Source: Mikania micrantha
Taxonomy: Eukaryota > Streptophyta > Magnoliopsida > Asterales > Asteraceae
DNA: 64,000 nucleotides
Reading direction: 5' to 3'
Assembly (NCBI GenBank): GCA_009363875.1
Contig: CM018692.1
Span: 94,454,137 to 94,518,136, forward strand
The notes under the pieces: generated by a model
Database searches by the model: none
Told to the model about the DNA's origin: nothing
Seen by the model: the letters and a program-made list of their open reading frames with translations, nothing else
Translations under genes and position numbers: made by a program
Part shown: positions 30,999 to 42,729 of the stretch, piece by piece
Position numbering within the stretch: position 1 is the stretch's first letter
How the letters are laid out: each line of letters starts with the position of its first letter

Positions 30999-33106
30999 TG
31001 TCACACCCCCACCTCCGCGTCACCGGACGACGTCATTTTTAAAGGTAGCGGAAGCATAGCGGCGAAGTCTCGAAGGTGAGGGGTGACTTACTTGATCCGG
31101 TATCATAACACACATAGTTAAGAAAAGCACTAATTACAAATCACGACAAATATTTATTACATGTCCTGAATATCCGTTTACAACTTAAGTTCCTTCTATT
31201 GCATCCCAAGTCCTAACTACATGGTGCGTGCACAGGTGTTTCCTCACCGTTGGTACTGATTACCTGTAAAAGATTTAAAGTTTAAAATATCAGTATAAAA
31301 CTGGTGAGTTCATAAATAAGACTCGATACAATATGATATGATAGTAAAGTCAATGATACACATTAACATAAGTGAATAATCATGTGACCCGTATCCAGAT
31401 CCTTTCTGACAGTCCAGTCTAGAAAATAACCGAAGTTAAACTCCGTGCCTCTAACTCAATGTCTCACTACATCAAGTCGATACCAGGAATGGTGACAAGC
31501 ATTCACACAAGGGTAGACGCTATCTATCCATGAATGGGGTTGTCAGCCCGATAGTACTATCTTTGTCCACACATTCGGCCCCACATGGGTTAACCAGATA
31601 CAGTTGGTTTTGAGGACTTTTGTTGTACACAGAAAATAGTCATAATCCCATGACACCCACATGCAAGCCGGTATTGCAATTGTTACTAAACATATCACAC
31701 GTTTGATAAAGATTTCATAATAGTCACCCCGATGTTAAGAAAACAGTAAAAGAAAAGGGGTTGTATGAAACTCACCTGAAGTTTATGAAAAGATAAAATC
31801 ACACGAACGGTGGCTAAAAATGCTAATCTGCATTAGTTTATTTATAATTAATTATTTGTGTTTTAACTTGCTGATTAGATCTGTTTGAACGTTCAATGTC
31901 ACCGACATTGTAATAAAAAGTCATCGAACTAACATTAGGTGTTTAATTAATTATTTAGTCTAATATCATACAATGTACTATAATGTAGGTACCTATACTC
32001 GTTTAGGTACCTTGTGTTAAGTTGATGACTCATTGAATTAGCCGTAATAATCTCCGACTAATTAGTTAGGTAATGCTGTTGATTATATTACTTAAACAGT
32101 CCCTAGATGAAATCTCGGCTTAGGAATGATTAATTCTTGTCACTAATTGTCCATGTATCACAAAACATAACAATATGACATTTGAATAGGTTAAACAATC
32201 GTGTTTAACATATTAATCCGACTGTTATCATAAAACCAGACAGTTATTCCAATTGGTAGGATAATAACTGTGATTAGTTTGAAACACTTGAGATTAACCT
32301 TGCATTTCAAAGATTAACCAAAATAATCACTTACATTGTCATAATCCAATGGTTTAAACCATTAGAAGTATTGTTATGGTTTGGTGAAAACCGGGCATTA
32401 TAACGGATCAAAACAGGCATTTACCCGTTAACAAGACAAGTTATCCGTCAAAAATCATTCCTAGCTATCATCTAAGCAATAATCAACAACCCTAACTATA
32501 TCATTACGTTCAAAAACACGATCTAATCAATGAAGATCAAGTCAGAAGGTTAAAAAGGATAGTTACCCAAATCAGACGATTCTACGGACAAAATCACGAT
32601 CAGGACGCGTATACACGTTCACCGGTTCGAGCTGGACGTTCTGGTGGTGTCAAATATGAGTTTTGGTGGGAGATTGGTCAAGATCTTGAGTTAAAGAGGG
32701 TTTAAAGTCGAGGGAAAGAAAAATAAAACTTTCTGCATGCTTCTGCGATTTAACAATCTGATTTCACAGACCGACCTACTCGTCGCGTATCGCGACGAGT
32801 GGCCCACATGTCGTCGCGTACCGCGAGGGATTCCGGATAAGATTTGATATCGTAACTTGTCGCGTACCGCGACAAGACTCCAAGGAGTCGTCGCGTAACG
32901 CGAGGGATCCAATTTCAAGATTTTTCTTCGTTTCGCGATTCCGGACAATCCGTAACTCGGTTTCACGCACGGTTTTCTCCCATGTTCCCAATTTCTCGCA
33001 TACTTTAAACCTGTAATGATTAAAATCATCAATTTAACACAGATTCCTAGAACGACCAAACGTGCTCGTGTTATTGATGACGTAATGTTTACTTGCAATT
33101 GTCACA
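30999..33106 (-). repeat. 3' LTR of element B
   Basis: TG...CA LTR lying at the low-coordinate end because the element reads leftwards. It contains four CG-rich palindromic boxes (32778-32905) about 200-330 bases inside its start and a conserved AGGTGAGTTTCATAC box (complement of 31762-31776). The short ORFs that repeat identically in both LTRs are chance frames. Confidence 0.95.
32778..32905 (-). repeat. CG-rich palindromic boxes in element B LTR
   Basis: Four related boxes contain GTCGCGTA(N)CGCGA. The first (32778-32800) is a perfect inverted repeat with ten-base arms ACTCGTCGCG and a three-base loop. The third (32856-32876) has nine-base arms CTTGTCGCG. The second and fourth (about 32811-32826 and 32888-32905) keep a shorter core. 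Spacing is 30-45 bases. The same boxes occur in the other LTR at 41195-41322. They stand out in an AT-rich LTR. Confidence 0.8.
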
Positions 33107-33142
33107 GTCTCCTCCTGTTACAGAAATTTCGTCCCGAAATTT
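33107..33142 (-). other. Polypurine tract and palindrome of element B
   Basis: On the minus strand the palindrome AAATTTCG-GGA-CGAAATTT (33142-33124) precedes the purine tract AACAGGAGGAGAC (33119-33107), which abuts the 3' LTR. This is the same layout as in A and C. Confidence 0.85.
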
Positions 33143-33167
33143 GCTTTAACTCCTACAGTTTGATCGC

Positions 33168-36100
33168 CTATGTAAACAAATGAGGATACTTCTGTTTCAT
33201 GCGGTCTTCACGTTCCCAAGTGTACTCTGGCCCTCGTTTAGAATTCTATTTGACTTTTACAATTGGTATTCGACTTCGTTTGAGGGTCTTTTCATCTCGA
33301 TCCATTATTTCGACTGGTTCTTCCGTGAACTGTAGGTTTTCGGCAATGTGTATCTCATCAAGAGGTATGACTAGTGACTCGTCCAATAGGCAATTTTTCA
33401 GATTCGAGACATGAAACACATCATGTATGTTACTAAGTTCTGAGGGTAACTCTAATCTGTATGCTACCATTCCAATCCTTTCAAGAATTGTAAATGGTCC
33501 TACAAATCTTGGTGAGAGTTTTCCTCGTTTTCCGAATCTGAAAATACCTTTCCAGGGAGAGACTTTTAGCATCACTTTATCACCAATCTGGAATTCGAGT
33601 GTTCTACGTCGATTATCAGCATAACTCTTCTGTCGATCGCATGCTGCTTTAATTCGTTCCTGAATGAGCGCGATCTTATCAGTCGTTTCCTGGATCAGTT
33701 CCGGGCCAATAATCTGACTTTCGCCTACTTCTGACCAACACACAGGAGATCGGCATTTGCGCCCGTACAAAGCTTCAAATGGAGCACATTGGATACTAGT
33801 ATGATAGCTGTTATTATAAGAAAATTCAACCAATGGCAGATGAGTATCCCAGCTACCTCCAAAATCAATTACACAGCTTCGAAGCATGTCTTCTAATGTT
33901 TGATTTGTACGTTCAGTCTGCCCATCCGTTTGTGGATGATAAGCTGTGCTCATGTTGATCTGTGTACCCAAGGCATGTTGAAGAGTTTGCCAAAAACGTG
34001 ACATAAATCGACTATCTCTATCAGAAATAATAGAGATTGGCACTCCATGTCGCATTACAATTTCGTTGATGTAAAGTTTAGCTAGACGGTCCATGGAATA
34101 GTCTTCCCGAATTGGTAAGAAATGTGCTGATTTGGTAAGGCGATCTATGATGACCCAAATAGCATCATGGTTATGCGCCGTTCTGGGTAATTTAGTGATG
34201 AAATCCATGGAAATTTGTTCCCATTTCCACATAGGGATTTCTGGTTGTTGCAATAGCCCAGATGGTCTTTGATGTTCTGCCTTAACCTTAAGGCACGTTA
34301 AGCATTTATTCACATATTCTGCTATTTGTTTCTTCATACCAGGCCACCAGTAGAAGTCTTTGAGATCTTTATACATCTTGTCAGCACCTGGATGAATAGA
34401 ATATTTGGATTTGTGAGCTTCGTCCAAGATAATTGGTCTGATATTACCAAGTACTGGGATCCATGCTCGGTTTTTGAAATATAATATTCCATCCGTTTTG
34501 GTTTTAAGTTGTTTATCTAATCCTCGTAATTTCTCAACGGTGTAATTTGTTGTTTGCAAGGCCTGCCGTTGAGTTTCACGTATTTGAGGGTTTAGACTAG
34601 TTTGAATCGTCATTTCCAGCGCTTTCACACGTATGGGTTTGACTCTCTCTTTGCGACTTAAAGCATCGGCTACAACATTTGCTTTACCTGGGTGGTAACG
34701 GATTTCGCAGTCATAGTCGTTCAGAAGTTCCACCCATCGCCTTTGTCGCATATTTAGCATTTTCTGATCTAGAATGTGTTGAAGACTTTTGTGATCTGTA
34801 TAGACCGTACACTTCGTCCCGTACAAGTAATGTCTCCATATCTTGAGTGCAAACACTACTGCACCAAGTTCTAGATCATGAGTGGTGTAATTCTTCTCGT
34901 GCACTTTTAGCTGCCGAGAAGCATAGGCAATCACCTTGTTGTTCTGCATCAGCACACACCCGAGTCCTTGACGTGAGGCATCACAGAAGACTATGAAATT
35001 CTCTGTGCCTTCTGGTAGTGCCAGAATAGGTGCATTGCAGAGTTTATGCTTCAACAGTTGAAATGCCTCCTCCTGTTGAGAGTCCCATATGAACTTTTGA
35101 TCTTTCTGGGTTAGAGTAGTTAAAGGCAAGGCTATCTTTGAAAAGTTCTTGATGAATCTTCTGTAATAGCCCGCTAACCCTAAGAATTGACGAATCTCTG
35201 TTGGGGTTTTCGGTGTCTCCCATTGCTTTATCGCTTCAATCTTGCTGGGATCCACTTGTATACCATTTTCATTTACTACATGCCCAAGAAACTGGACTTC
35301 CCGTAACCAGAACTCACATTTGGAAAATTTGGCATAAAGTTTCTCATGTGCTAAAAGTTCCAAGATCAGTTTTAAGTGTTGCCCATGTTCTTGTTGACTG
35401 CGGGAGTAAATGAGAATGTCATCAATAAAAACAATCACGAATTTATCCAAGTAAGGTCTACACACACGATTCATCAGATCCATAAACACTGCAGGCGCAT
35501 TAGTCAGCCCAAAGGGCATCACTAAAAACTCATAATGCCCGTATCGAGTTCGAAAAGCTGTTTTAGAAACATCATCATCATGGATTCGTAGTTGATGATA
35601 TCCAGATCTGAGATCGATTTTTGAAAAATAGATAGCACCTTGCAATTGATCGAATAGATCATCTATACGGGGTAGTGGATAACGAATTTTGATTGTCAAT
35701 TTATTAAGTTCCCGATAGTCGATACACATCCTGAGAGTACCGTCCTTCTTTTTCACAAAAAGGATAGGTGCGCCCCAAGGTGAGTAACTCGGTCTAATGA
35801 AACCTTTGTCTAAAAGTTCCTGTAATTGACTCGATAGTTCTTGCATTTCCGATGGAGCCAATCGGTAAGGAGCTTTAGCTATAGGTGCTGCTCCTGGTAC
35901 TAAGTCAATACGAAACTCAACTTGTCTCACTGGGGGTAATCCTGATATATCGTCAGGAAAAACTTCAGGATATTCTCGAACTACAGGAATGTCTTCAATA
36001 CGTTTTTGATGTGGTTTGTTTTCAGTCACGTAAGCTAAAAAGGCTTGACAGCCCTTTCTTAAGCACTTTCGAGCTTGCATACATGATATGATACTCAGTT

Positions 36101-37377
36101 TTCTGCCAGCCCTTTCACCTTGTATCATAAGTGTATCACCATTTGGTAATGAAATACGAATCATCTTATTTTGACATATGACTTCCACTCGATTTTCTGA
36201 AAGCCAGTCCATACCAATAACAACATCAAAGCTTCCCAATTCAATAGGAAGAAGATCAATATTAAAAAGATGATCGTTTAGATTCAATAAACACCCTTGA
36301 ATCACATTGTTAGTCATAATTGACTTGCCATTAGCAAGTTCAATGATGTAAGGGTTTGTTAGGTTATCAACGGCCAATCCGAGTAGTGAAGCAAAATCAG
36401 AGGAAACAAAACTTTTGTCCGCTCCGGTGTCAAAAAGAACAGATACATAGTGATTGTTAAGAAGAAACGTACCGGTAACGGTGTTGTTATCACGTCGAGC
36501 CTCTTCCGCCCCTATCTGGAAGGCTCTTCCTCTTGCTTCATTGCCCTGGTTGGTGTTGTTGGTAGGGCAGTTTTTCATGTAGTGATCCGGGCTTCCACAT
36601 CTGAAACACGACCGGTTGATTTGTTGTGGTTGTTGTTGTTGAGTTCCTTGGTTTGATCGGCGAACAGGGAGATTGCAATATTTGGAGAAATGCCCGACCT
36701 TGTTACAATTGTTACAAACAGGGCAGGGTCCCACATGATGAAATGGGCACTTAAGACATTTAGGTGCTTGCCCTACATAGGCTTTTCTCTCCAAAGTTGT
36801 GGCAATGTATTCCTTTGCCATTTGCACATTCCGGCTGGGTTCCACCGGAGCCCCTGGTTTGCCTTTCCCAACCCATTTTCGTTTCACCCCTTTAACAGTG
36901 CTGGGGGTAGTGGTTGCCAGACTGCTGCTTGACTCACCTTTCACTGTCAATGTACCACTTCTTACTGCAACATCGGTAAGCCTGGTGGTTAAAGTGATAG
37001 CATGTTTCAAAGTACGTGGTTCAGCTGCCGTGACCATTCCCTTGATTTGAGGTACCAGACCTTTGATATATTTTTCTATCAAAGCCTGCTCAGTTGGAAA
37101 CATGTTTGGCAGCAGACATGTTAATTCGTGAAATCGATCGGTATATTTCAAACAATCAGCACCGATCATAGAATGGTTCCAAAATTCCTCTTGGAGCTTT
37201 TGGATTTCAGTGATGGGACAATATTCTGACAGAATCAAAGTTTTAAACTCGTCCCAAGTCATAGCATCCACAACAGCCGTGGTCAAGGTTTTTGCCTGGG
37301 TATTCCACCAGGTCAATGCTGAGTCTGTCAGTGAACAAGCTGCATAAGACACTTTGTGTTCAGCCAACACTGGCTGA
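33168..37377 (-). pseudogene. Element B gag-pol polyprotein (most of Gag, PR, RT, RNase H, IN, chromodomain)
   Basis: One open frame of about 1,370 codons runs from 37370 to the stop at 33246. Gag: HKVSYAACSLTDSALTWWN and two knuckles, CNNCNKVGHFSKYC and CFRCGSPDHYMKNC. Protease: FDTGADKSF, intact. RT: MCIDYRELNKL, KIDLRSGYHQL and FIDD. RNase H: FCDASRQGLGCVLMQ. Integrase: HPGADKMYKDL, CLTCLKVK, MDFITKLP, SDRDSRF, YHPQTDGQTERTNQTL. Then VGPFTILERIG and the chromodomain (PVEIMDRDEKTLKRSR). All visible catalytic residues are present. A TAG at 33248-33246 replaces the chromodomain tryptophan; in-frame homology continues to the stop at 33170-33168. The frame opens with GTG only because a gag frameshift lies just upstream, so it needs the gag start at 37762. 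Confidence 0.93.
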
Positions 37378-37762
37378 TCTTGAGCTTAGTCTCCATGCTC
37401 TCAATCCATTTCAAAAGTCCTGACGCTCCTTCCTTCCCCGTAAAAGTAGGGGGATTGCAAGAAGCGAAGTACTTATAAGTGCATCCTCGTTGTGGAGGAT
37501 CCGGATTGATTGTGTTGGTACTAGTCGTATGGCGGGTTTCAACATGTCCGCCTGTAGCATTATGCTCCGTATGGACTCTACCCGAGCCAGAAGCACGATT
37601 TGTTTGATATTGGGCCAACATGCCCGTAAGAACAGCGGATAATTGGTCACCTGCTATACGAGCAACGTCCGCTTCATTTAGACTGGGTCCATTCACAGGT
37701 GGATCCTGAATGGATTCTTGAGTTTGAGGATTTTTAGCAGAACGACCTCTTCTAGGGGCCAT
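37378..37762 (-). pseudogene. Element B gag N-terminus
   Basis: ATG at 37762 (complement) opens MAPRRGRSAKNPQTQESIQDP. It continues through YKYFASCNPPTFTGKEGASGLLKWIESMETKLKISQC, the start of the retrotransposon gag domain. The polyprotein continues in another frame from about 37375, where the sequence has either two extra bases or one missing base. Programmed frameshifting is unlikely so far inside gag; a mutation or a sequencing error fits better. The rest of gag and pol is in one frame. Confidence 0.85.
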
Positions 37763-38570
37763 AGTCTAATCACACACAGATAAAGTAAAGTCAGAACAAG
37801 AATCCATAGTCGTAATAAAGACAAATGTTGTATAACTACTTCGAGTTTTTCACAGTTATATTGTACACCACTAAGTCATGTTCATAGTTGCAGTTATACT
37901 AGTACGTCTGTTTGTCTTGTCAAGCGTATACTAGTATCATTTTATAGTCTACCAAAATGACACCGATTTAGACATGTTACTACACTGATATGTACTAGTA
38001 TTACATTATTTCACTATAATGTAGTACCGATATTAATATGTTTCTACACGTGTTTGTTATGTACTAGTATTACATTATTTCACTATAATGTAACACCGAT
38101 ATTGATATGACCCTATCACAAATTTTGTTACGTACTAGTATTACATTACTTCACCGCAATGTAACACCGATATTGTTATGACTCCACATGAGTCTTGTTA
38201 TGTACTAGTATTACATTACTTCACCGCAATGTAACACCGATATCGTTATGACTCCACATGAGTCTTGTTATGTACTAGTATTACATTACTTTACCGCAAT
38301 GTAACACCGATATTGTTATGTTTTCGCACAAGTTTTCTTTTTATATGACTTGAAAAGTTAGCACCGGCTATAATGTAAAGACACAATGTTGCACATACAA
38401 TGTTAAAAGAAAACTTTTATTATAACTGTCACAGTTGTACATTAGGATTAGTACATATACAAGAAAATATCCTAATGCAGTTGTACCCACTATTACAACC
38501 TAACCGTTCGAGGCCTATTTTACAAGTCAAAACTTCCTCGGAGTAGTACAGTCCAGCCTATTCGATTCCT
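37763..38570 (-). other. Leader between the pre-gag ORF and gag of element B
   Basis: About 0.8 kb without an open frame. It contains the five-copy 70-bp tandem repeat and AT-rich flanks. Gag initiation after the upstream ORF would need splicing, reinitiation or internal entry. No donor/acceptor pair was clear enough to call. Confidence 0.7.
37985..38340 (-). repeat. ~70-bp tandem repeat in element B leader
   Basis: Five copies begin at the GTACTAGTATTACATTA motif (37992, 38061, 38132, 38202, 38272), so the period is 69-71 bases. Each unit then carries TTCAC(T/C)(A/G)(T/C)AATGTA and CACCGATAT(T/C)G. The two central copies are nearly identical and the outer ones diverge. The repeat lies between the stop of the pre-gag ORF and the gag ATG. 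There are no spacers of CRISPR type. Confidence 0.9.
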
Positions 38571-39233
38571 TTACCGTAGTAAATACAGTAAACATGTGAT
38601 AATGATGGCCACCGCTGCCATCACTATTGCTGCGTCCAACAGTCGTAGCTCCATCCTCATATTGCCTAACCCTACCATCCATCCCCTAACTCTCTCTACC
38701 CCACTCCTACACATACCACCTAAAGTCCACTGAAGTCTACCCTCAATCACCTCCCTCCATGCCCTGGCACCTGCCTCCAGGACAGCAACATGTTCAGCTA
38801 AACTCTCATAGGCCGTGCGAGTTTTCCACAGAGTGTCACGTGTTTCCTGCAATGAAACACGCGATAACTGAAGATCCAATGTAACCCGTTGCAGCTGAAC
38901 TCTCATCTCAGCTTGCTGAGATGACTCGCCTTCCTCATGTATGGAATGAGGTACATCCCGAGGTGCTAGTGGTCCTCTCGGAACAGGACCTGTCGAGATG
39001 CGGGCTCGTCCCCGCCTTCCTCCAAACCCTGTAAATACTGGTACTTGCTGTGGTGGTGTAGGGCTTTGTGCCCTCCTGATAGCTGGTGAGTCAGCATCTA
39101 ACAGATGCTGAGGTATAGGTGGTGTAGGTGGTATTGATGGTAAAGTCTGGTGGGACATTTGAGATGACGGCACTGTCTGTGTTGATCCTGAACTTGTTTC
39201 CGTGCCAAATGAATCACTTTCTGAGTCTGACAT
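38571..39233 (-). CDS. Pre-gag ORF of element B: putative tail-anchored coiled-coil protein
   Basis: An intact 220-codon frame in the sense of the element, from ATG 39233 (MSDSESDSFG) to the stop at 38571, starting about 170 bases after the primer site. Residues 1-70 are Ser/Thr/Pro-rich and likely disordered. An Arg/Gly patch (GGRRGRARI) is at about 71-79. A heptad-like amphipathic stretch covers about 108-170 (EMRVQLQRVTLDLQLSRV...). The last 22 residues (DAAIVMAAVAIIITCLLYLL, then R) form one hydrophobic helix ending at the C-terminus, as in tail-anchored membrane proteins. Chromoviruses normally have no gene here; Ogre elements have a pre-gag ORF, but no relation is visible. Preservation in a recent copy suggests that it was under selection. 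Function is unknown. Confidence 0.75.
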   Translation of the reverse strand: MSDSESDSFGTETSSGSTQTVPSSQMSHQTLPSIPPTPPIPQHLLDADSPAIRRAQSPTPPQQVPVFTGFGGRRGRARISTGPVPRGPLAPRDVPHSIHEEGESSQQAEMRVQLQRVTLDLQLSRVSLQETRDTLWKTRTAYESLAEHVAVLEAGARAWREVIEGRLQWTLGGMCRSGVERVRGWMVGLGNMRMELRLLDAAIVMAAVAIIITCLLYLLR

Positions 39234-39400
39234 TGCTGTATCGACACACAAGTTCGTATTAGTAACATAAAATAAATAAATAACAACAACATTTATTTGA
39301 GTGTTTATATTTGTTAACTATGTTCGGTGCTCTCAGTGTAACTATTCGAGCCTATGGTTATAATCTAGGTTTCTAAGTCCGCCTAAATTCTATAACCTGT

Positions 39401-39413
39401 GGCTCTGATACCA
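39401..39413 (-). other. Primer binding site of element B
   Basis: The minus strand reads TGGTATCAGAGCC, a perfect initiator-Met tRNA complement, three bases from the 5' LTR terminus at 39417. It confirms the leftward orientation. Confidence 0.93.
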
Positions 39414-39416
39414 CCC

Positions 39417-41523
39417 TGTCACACCCCCACCCCGCGTCACCGGACGACGTCATTTTTAAAGGTAGCGGAAGCATAGCGGCGAAGTCTCGAAGGTGAGGGG
39501 TGACTTACTTGATCCGGTATCATAACACACATAGTTAAGAAAAGCACTAATTACAAATCACGACAAATATTTATTACATGTCCTGAATATCCGTTTACAA
39601 CTTAAGTTCCTTCTATTGCATCCCAAGTCCTAACTACATGGTGCGTGCACAGGTGTTTCCTCACCGTTGGTACTGATTACCTGTAAAAGATTTAAAGTTT
39701 AAAATATCAGTATAAAACTGGTGAGTTCATAAATAAGACTCGATACAATATGATATGATAGTAAAGTCAATGATACACATTAACATAAGTGAATAATCAT
39801 GTGACCCGTATCCAGATCCTTTCTGACAGTCCAGTCTAGAAAATAACCGAAGTTAAACTCCGTGCCTCTAACTCAATGTCTCACTACATCAAGTCGATAC
39901 CAGGAATGGTGACAAGCATTCACACAAGGGTAGACGCTATCTATCCATGAATGGGGTTGTCAGCCCGATAGTACTATCTTTGTCCACACATTCGGCCCCA
40001 CATGGGTTAACCAGATACAGTTGGTTTTGAGGACTTTTGTTGTACACAGAAAATAGTCATAATCCCATGACACCCACATGCAAGCCGGTATTGCAATTGT
40101 TACTAAACATATCACACGTTTGATAAAGATTTCATAATAGTCACCCCGATGTTAAGAAAACAGTAAAAGAAAAGGGGTTGTATGAAACTCACCTGAAGTT
40201 TATGAAAAGATAAAATCACACGAACGGTGGCTAAAAATGCTAATCTGCATTAGTTTATTTATAATTAATTATTTGTGTTTTAACTTGCTGATTAGATCTG
40301 TTTGAACGTTCAATGTCACCGACATTGTAATAAAAAGTCATCGAACTAACATTAGGCGTTTAATTAATTATTTAGTCTAATATCATACAATGTACTATAA
40401 TGTAGGTACCTATACTCGTTTAGGTACCTTGTGTTAAGTTGATGACTCATTGAATTAGCCGTAATAATCTCCGACTAATTAGTTAGGTAATGCTGTTGAT
40501 TATATTACTTAAACAGTCCCTAGATGAAATCTCGGCTTAGGAATGATTAATTCTTGTCACTAATTGTCCATGTATCACAAAACATAACAATATGACATTT
40601 GAATAGGTTAAACAATCGTGTTTAACATATTAATCCGACTGTTATCATAAAACCAGACAGTTATTCCAATTGGTAGGATAATAACTGTGATTAGTTTGAA
40701 ACACTTGAGATTAACCTTGCATTTCAAAGATTAACCAAAATAATCACTTACATTGTCATAATCCAATGGTTTAAACCATTAGAAGTATTGTTATGGTTTG
40801 GTGAAAACCGGGCATTATAACGGATCAAAACAGGCATTTACCCGTTAACAAGACAAGTTATCCGTCAAAAATCATTCCTAGCTATCATCTAAGCAATAAT
40901 CAACAACCCTAACTATATCATTACGTTCAAAAACACGATCTAATCAATGAAGATCAAGTCAGAAGGTTAAAAAGGATAGTTACCCAAATCAGACGATTCT
41001 ACGGACAAAATCACGATCAGGACGCGTATACACGTTCACCGGTTCGAGCTGGACGTTCTGGTGGTGTCAAATATGAGTTTTGGTGGGAGATTGGTCAAGA
41101 TCTTGAGTTAAAGAGGGTTTAAAGTCGAGGGAAAGAAAAATAAAACTTTCTGCATGCTTCTGCGATTTAACAATCTGATTTCACAGACCGACCTACTCGT
41201 CGCGTATCGCGACGAGTGGCCCACATGTCGTCGCGTACCGCGAGGGATTCCGGATAAGATTTGATATCGTAACTTGTCGCGTACCGCGACAAGACTCCAA
41301 GGAGTCGTCGCGTAACGCGAGGGATCCAATTTCAAGATTTTTCTTCGTTTCGCGATTCCGGACAATCCGTAACTCGGTTTCACGCACGGTTTTCTCCCAT
41401 GTTCCCAATTTCTCGCATACTTTAAACCTGTAATGATTAAAATCATCAATTTAACACAGATTCCTAGAACGACCAAACGTGCTCGTGTTATTGATGACGT
41501 AATGTTTACTTGCAATTGTCACA
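39417..41523 (-). repeat. 5' LTR of element B
   Basis: Matches 30999-33106 almost base for base; target duplication gtaat follows at 41524-41528. It carries the same palindromic boxes (41195-41322) and donor-like box (complement of 40179-40193). Confidence 0.95.
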
Positions 41524-41528
41524 GTAAT

Positions 41529-41884
41529 GTTTACAGATCATGTCTAACTACCAAAAGAATATAACTGATCGACCTCAAAAGTAATGTTTACAGAATAAGA
41601 ACTGACAAGATAATTAACCAACAAGGATTTAATGAGTTTCTAATCCATCCTAGCTTATTTCTTGATCTTGTTCTATCTTAGACTAGGTCGCCTTAGTTAT
41701 CCATATCCTGTGCCTACCTTTCATCACCTGAAATATGAGAAGAAAATCTGTTAACTACTAATAGTAGTTGTTGAAATACATAGGTTTACATATATATAAG
41801 AATATAGTTTATAAGCATCAAAATATAAGTTTAAAAGATGATCATTTGCAAACATGTGATTAACATGTATAAATCCACAAGTTC
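41529..41884. other. Remnant DNA between element B and copia D
   Basis: No coding sequence. The complement of 41718-41740 reads TTTCAGGTGATGAAAGG, a degraded form of the donor-like LTR box, so this is probably the rest of the LTR remnant at 29878-30998, separated by element B. The border with copia D is not sharp. Confidence 0.4.
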
Positions 41885-42277
41885 ACCTGGCTTTCTTTAA
41901 GATATTTGTAAATGCTTATGATTCAGTTGATATTGATGATGCACAAAGGTTAAATAGATGAGGATATGGATCAGCTGGATCCTGATGACTTAGAAAAAAT
42001 GGATATCAAATGGTAGATGACAATGTTGATAAGAGACTTCAAGAATGTTTCTGCAAAATGACTTGTAGAAATGAGATCAACGTAAACTCAAAGAGAAATC
42101 TTGATTTTTCAAAACAAAAAGTGAAATACTACAATTGTGGAAACTTCGATCATTTTGCCAAGGAGTGTACTAGGCAACCAAAGGTGATGAAAGACGGAGG
42201 GAGACCATTTGGTGCTGGGTTTAGAAACAAATCAGTTCATAAGTTTGATTCGAGGATGAAGAATGGACGTGTTGTTA
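41885..42277 (+). pseudogene. copia D gag fragment with zinc knuckle
   Basis: Reads LDPDDLEKMDIKW near 41970-42010 with a stop straight after, then a shifted frame to YYNCGNFDHFAKECTRQPKV, a CCHC zinc knuckle (42129-42190), and GRPFGAGFRNKS. It is cut at 42277 by element C. The duplicated target tgtta lies at 42273-42277, and the same gag resumes at 54149. Confidence 0.82.
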
Positions 42278-42729
42278 TGCCACACCCCGAGCCGGCGGGG
42301 TTGGATCGAAGTCCCCGTCGGGCGGAAGGTTCTCGGAACGTGATATCGTGAATGATAATCGTGATGATCAGATTGTTTACATAGCATCAATGATAAGAAT
42401 AATTAAGCACAATAAAACATTAACTAGGATTACAAAGTTAAATTGCAAATATCAAGGTTTGGTAATTTAACTAAGTAAACCTATCCAAAAGAATCAATTA
42501 TATCTATCTTGTATTTGTACAAGATATCAAAAAAAAGATTCGTATTGATCTCAAAAGATGTACTTCTTCAAAAGTCAACTAGGATCTATGCCTGGTTATC
42601 CTAGTATGCAATCCTGAATCTTAGCTTAATCATGTGCGTCACCTGAGAAAGCATGTAATAAAACAAAGTCAACTCAATGGTTGGTGAGTTCATGTAGTTT
42701 TTATGTAAAAATAGTTTGTAAAATCCTTT

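Larger units (their letters stand above)
30999..41523 (-). mobile_element. Ty3/gypsy chromovirus element B, complete and recent
   Basis: A 10,525-bp element on the minus strand with LTRs of 2108 bp (30999-33106) and 2107 bp (39417-41523). The target duplication gtaat lies at 30994-30998 and 41524-41528. By eye the LTRs differ only by one T insertion near their tgtcac end and one T/C change (31940 versus 40356), roughly 0.1%. It has a perfect initiator-Met primer site, polypurine tract, gag, and a PR-RT-RH-IN-chromodomain polyprotein. Between primer site and gag lie an extra ORF and a 70-bp tandem repeat. One gag frameshift and one chromodomain stop are the only breaks seen. Confidence 0.96.

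Noticed and set aside
32691..33098. 135- and 71-codon frames near the start of element B LTR (repeated at 41108-41515)
   Set aside because: Identical because they lie in the two LTR copies; they cross the CG palindromes and show no protein family features.
37328..37377. Programmed frameshift within gag of element B
   Set aside because: The site is inside the gag domain rather than at a gag/pol border and shows no slippery heptamer; a mutation or sequencing error is likelier.
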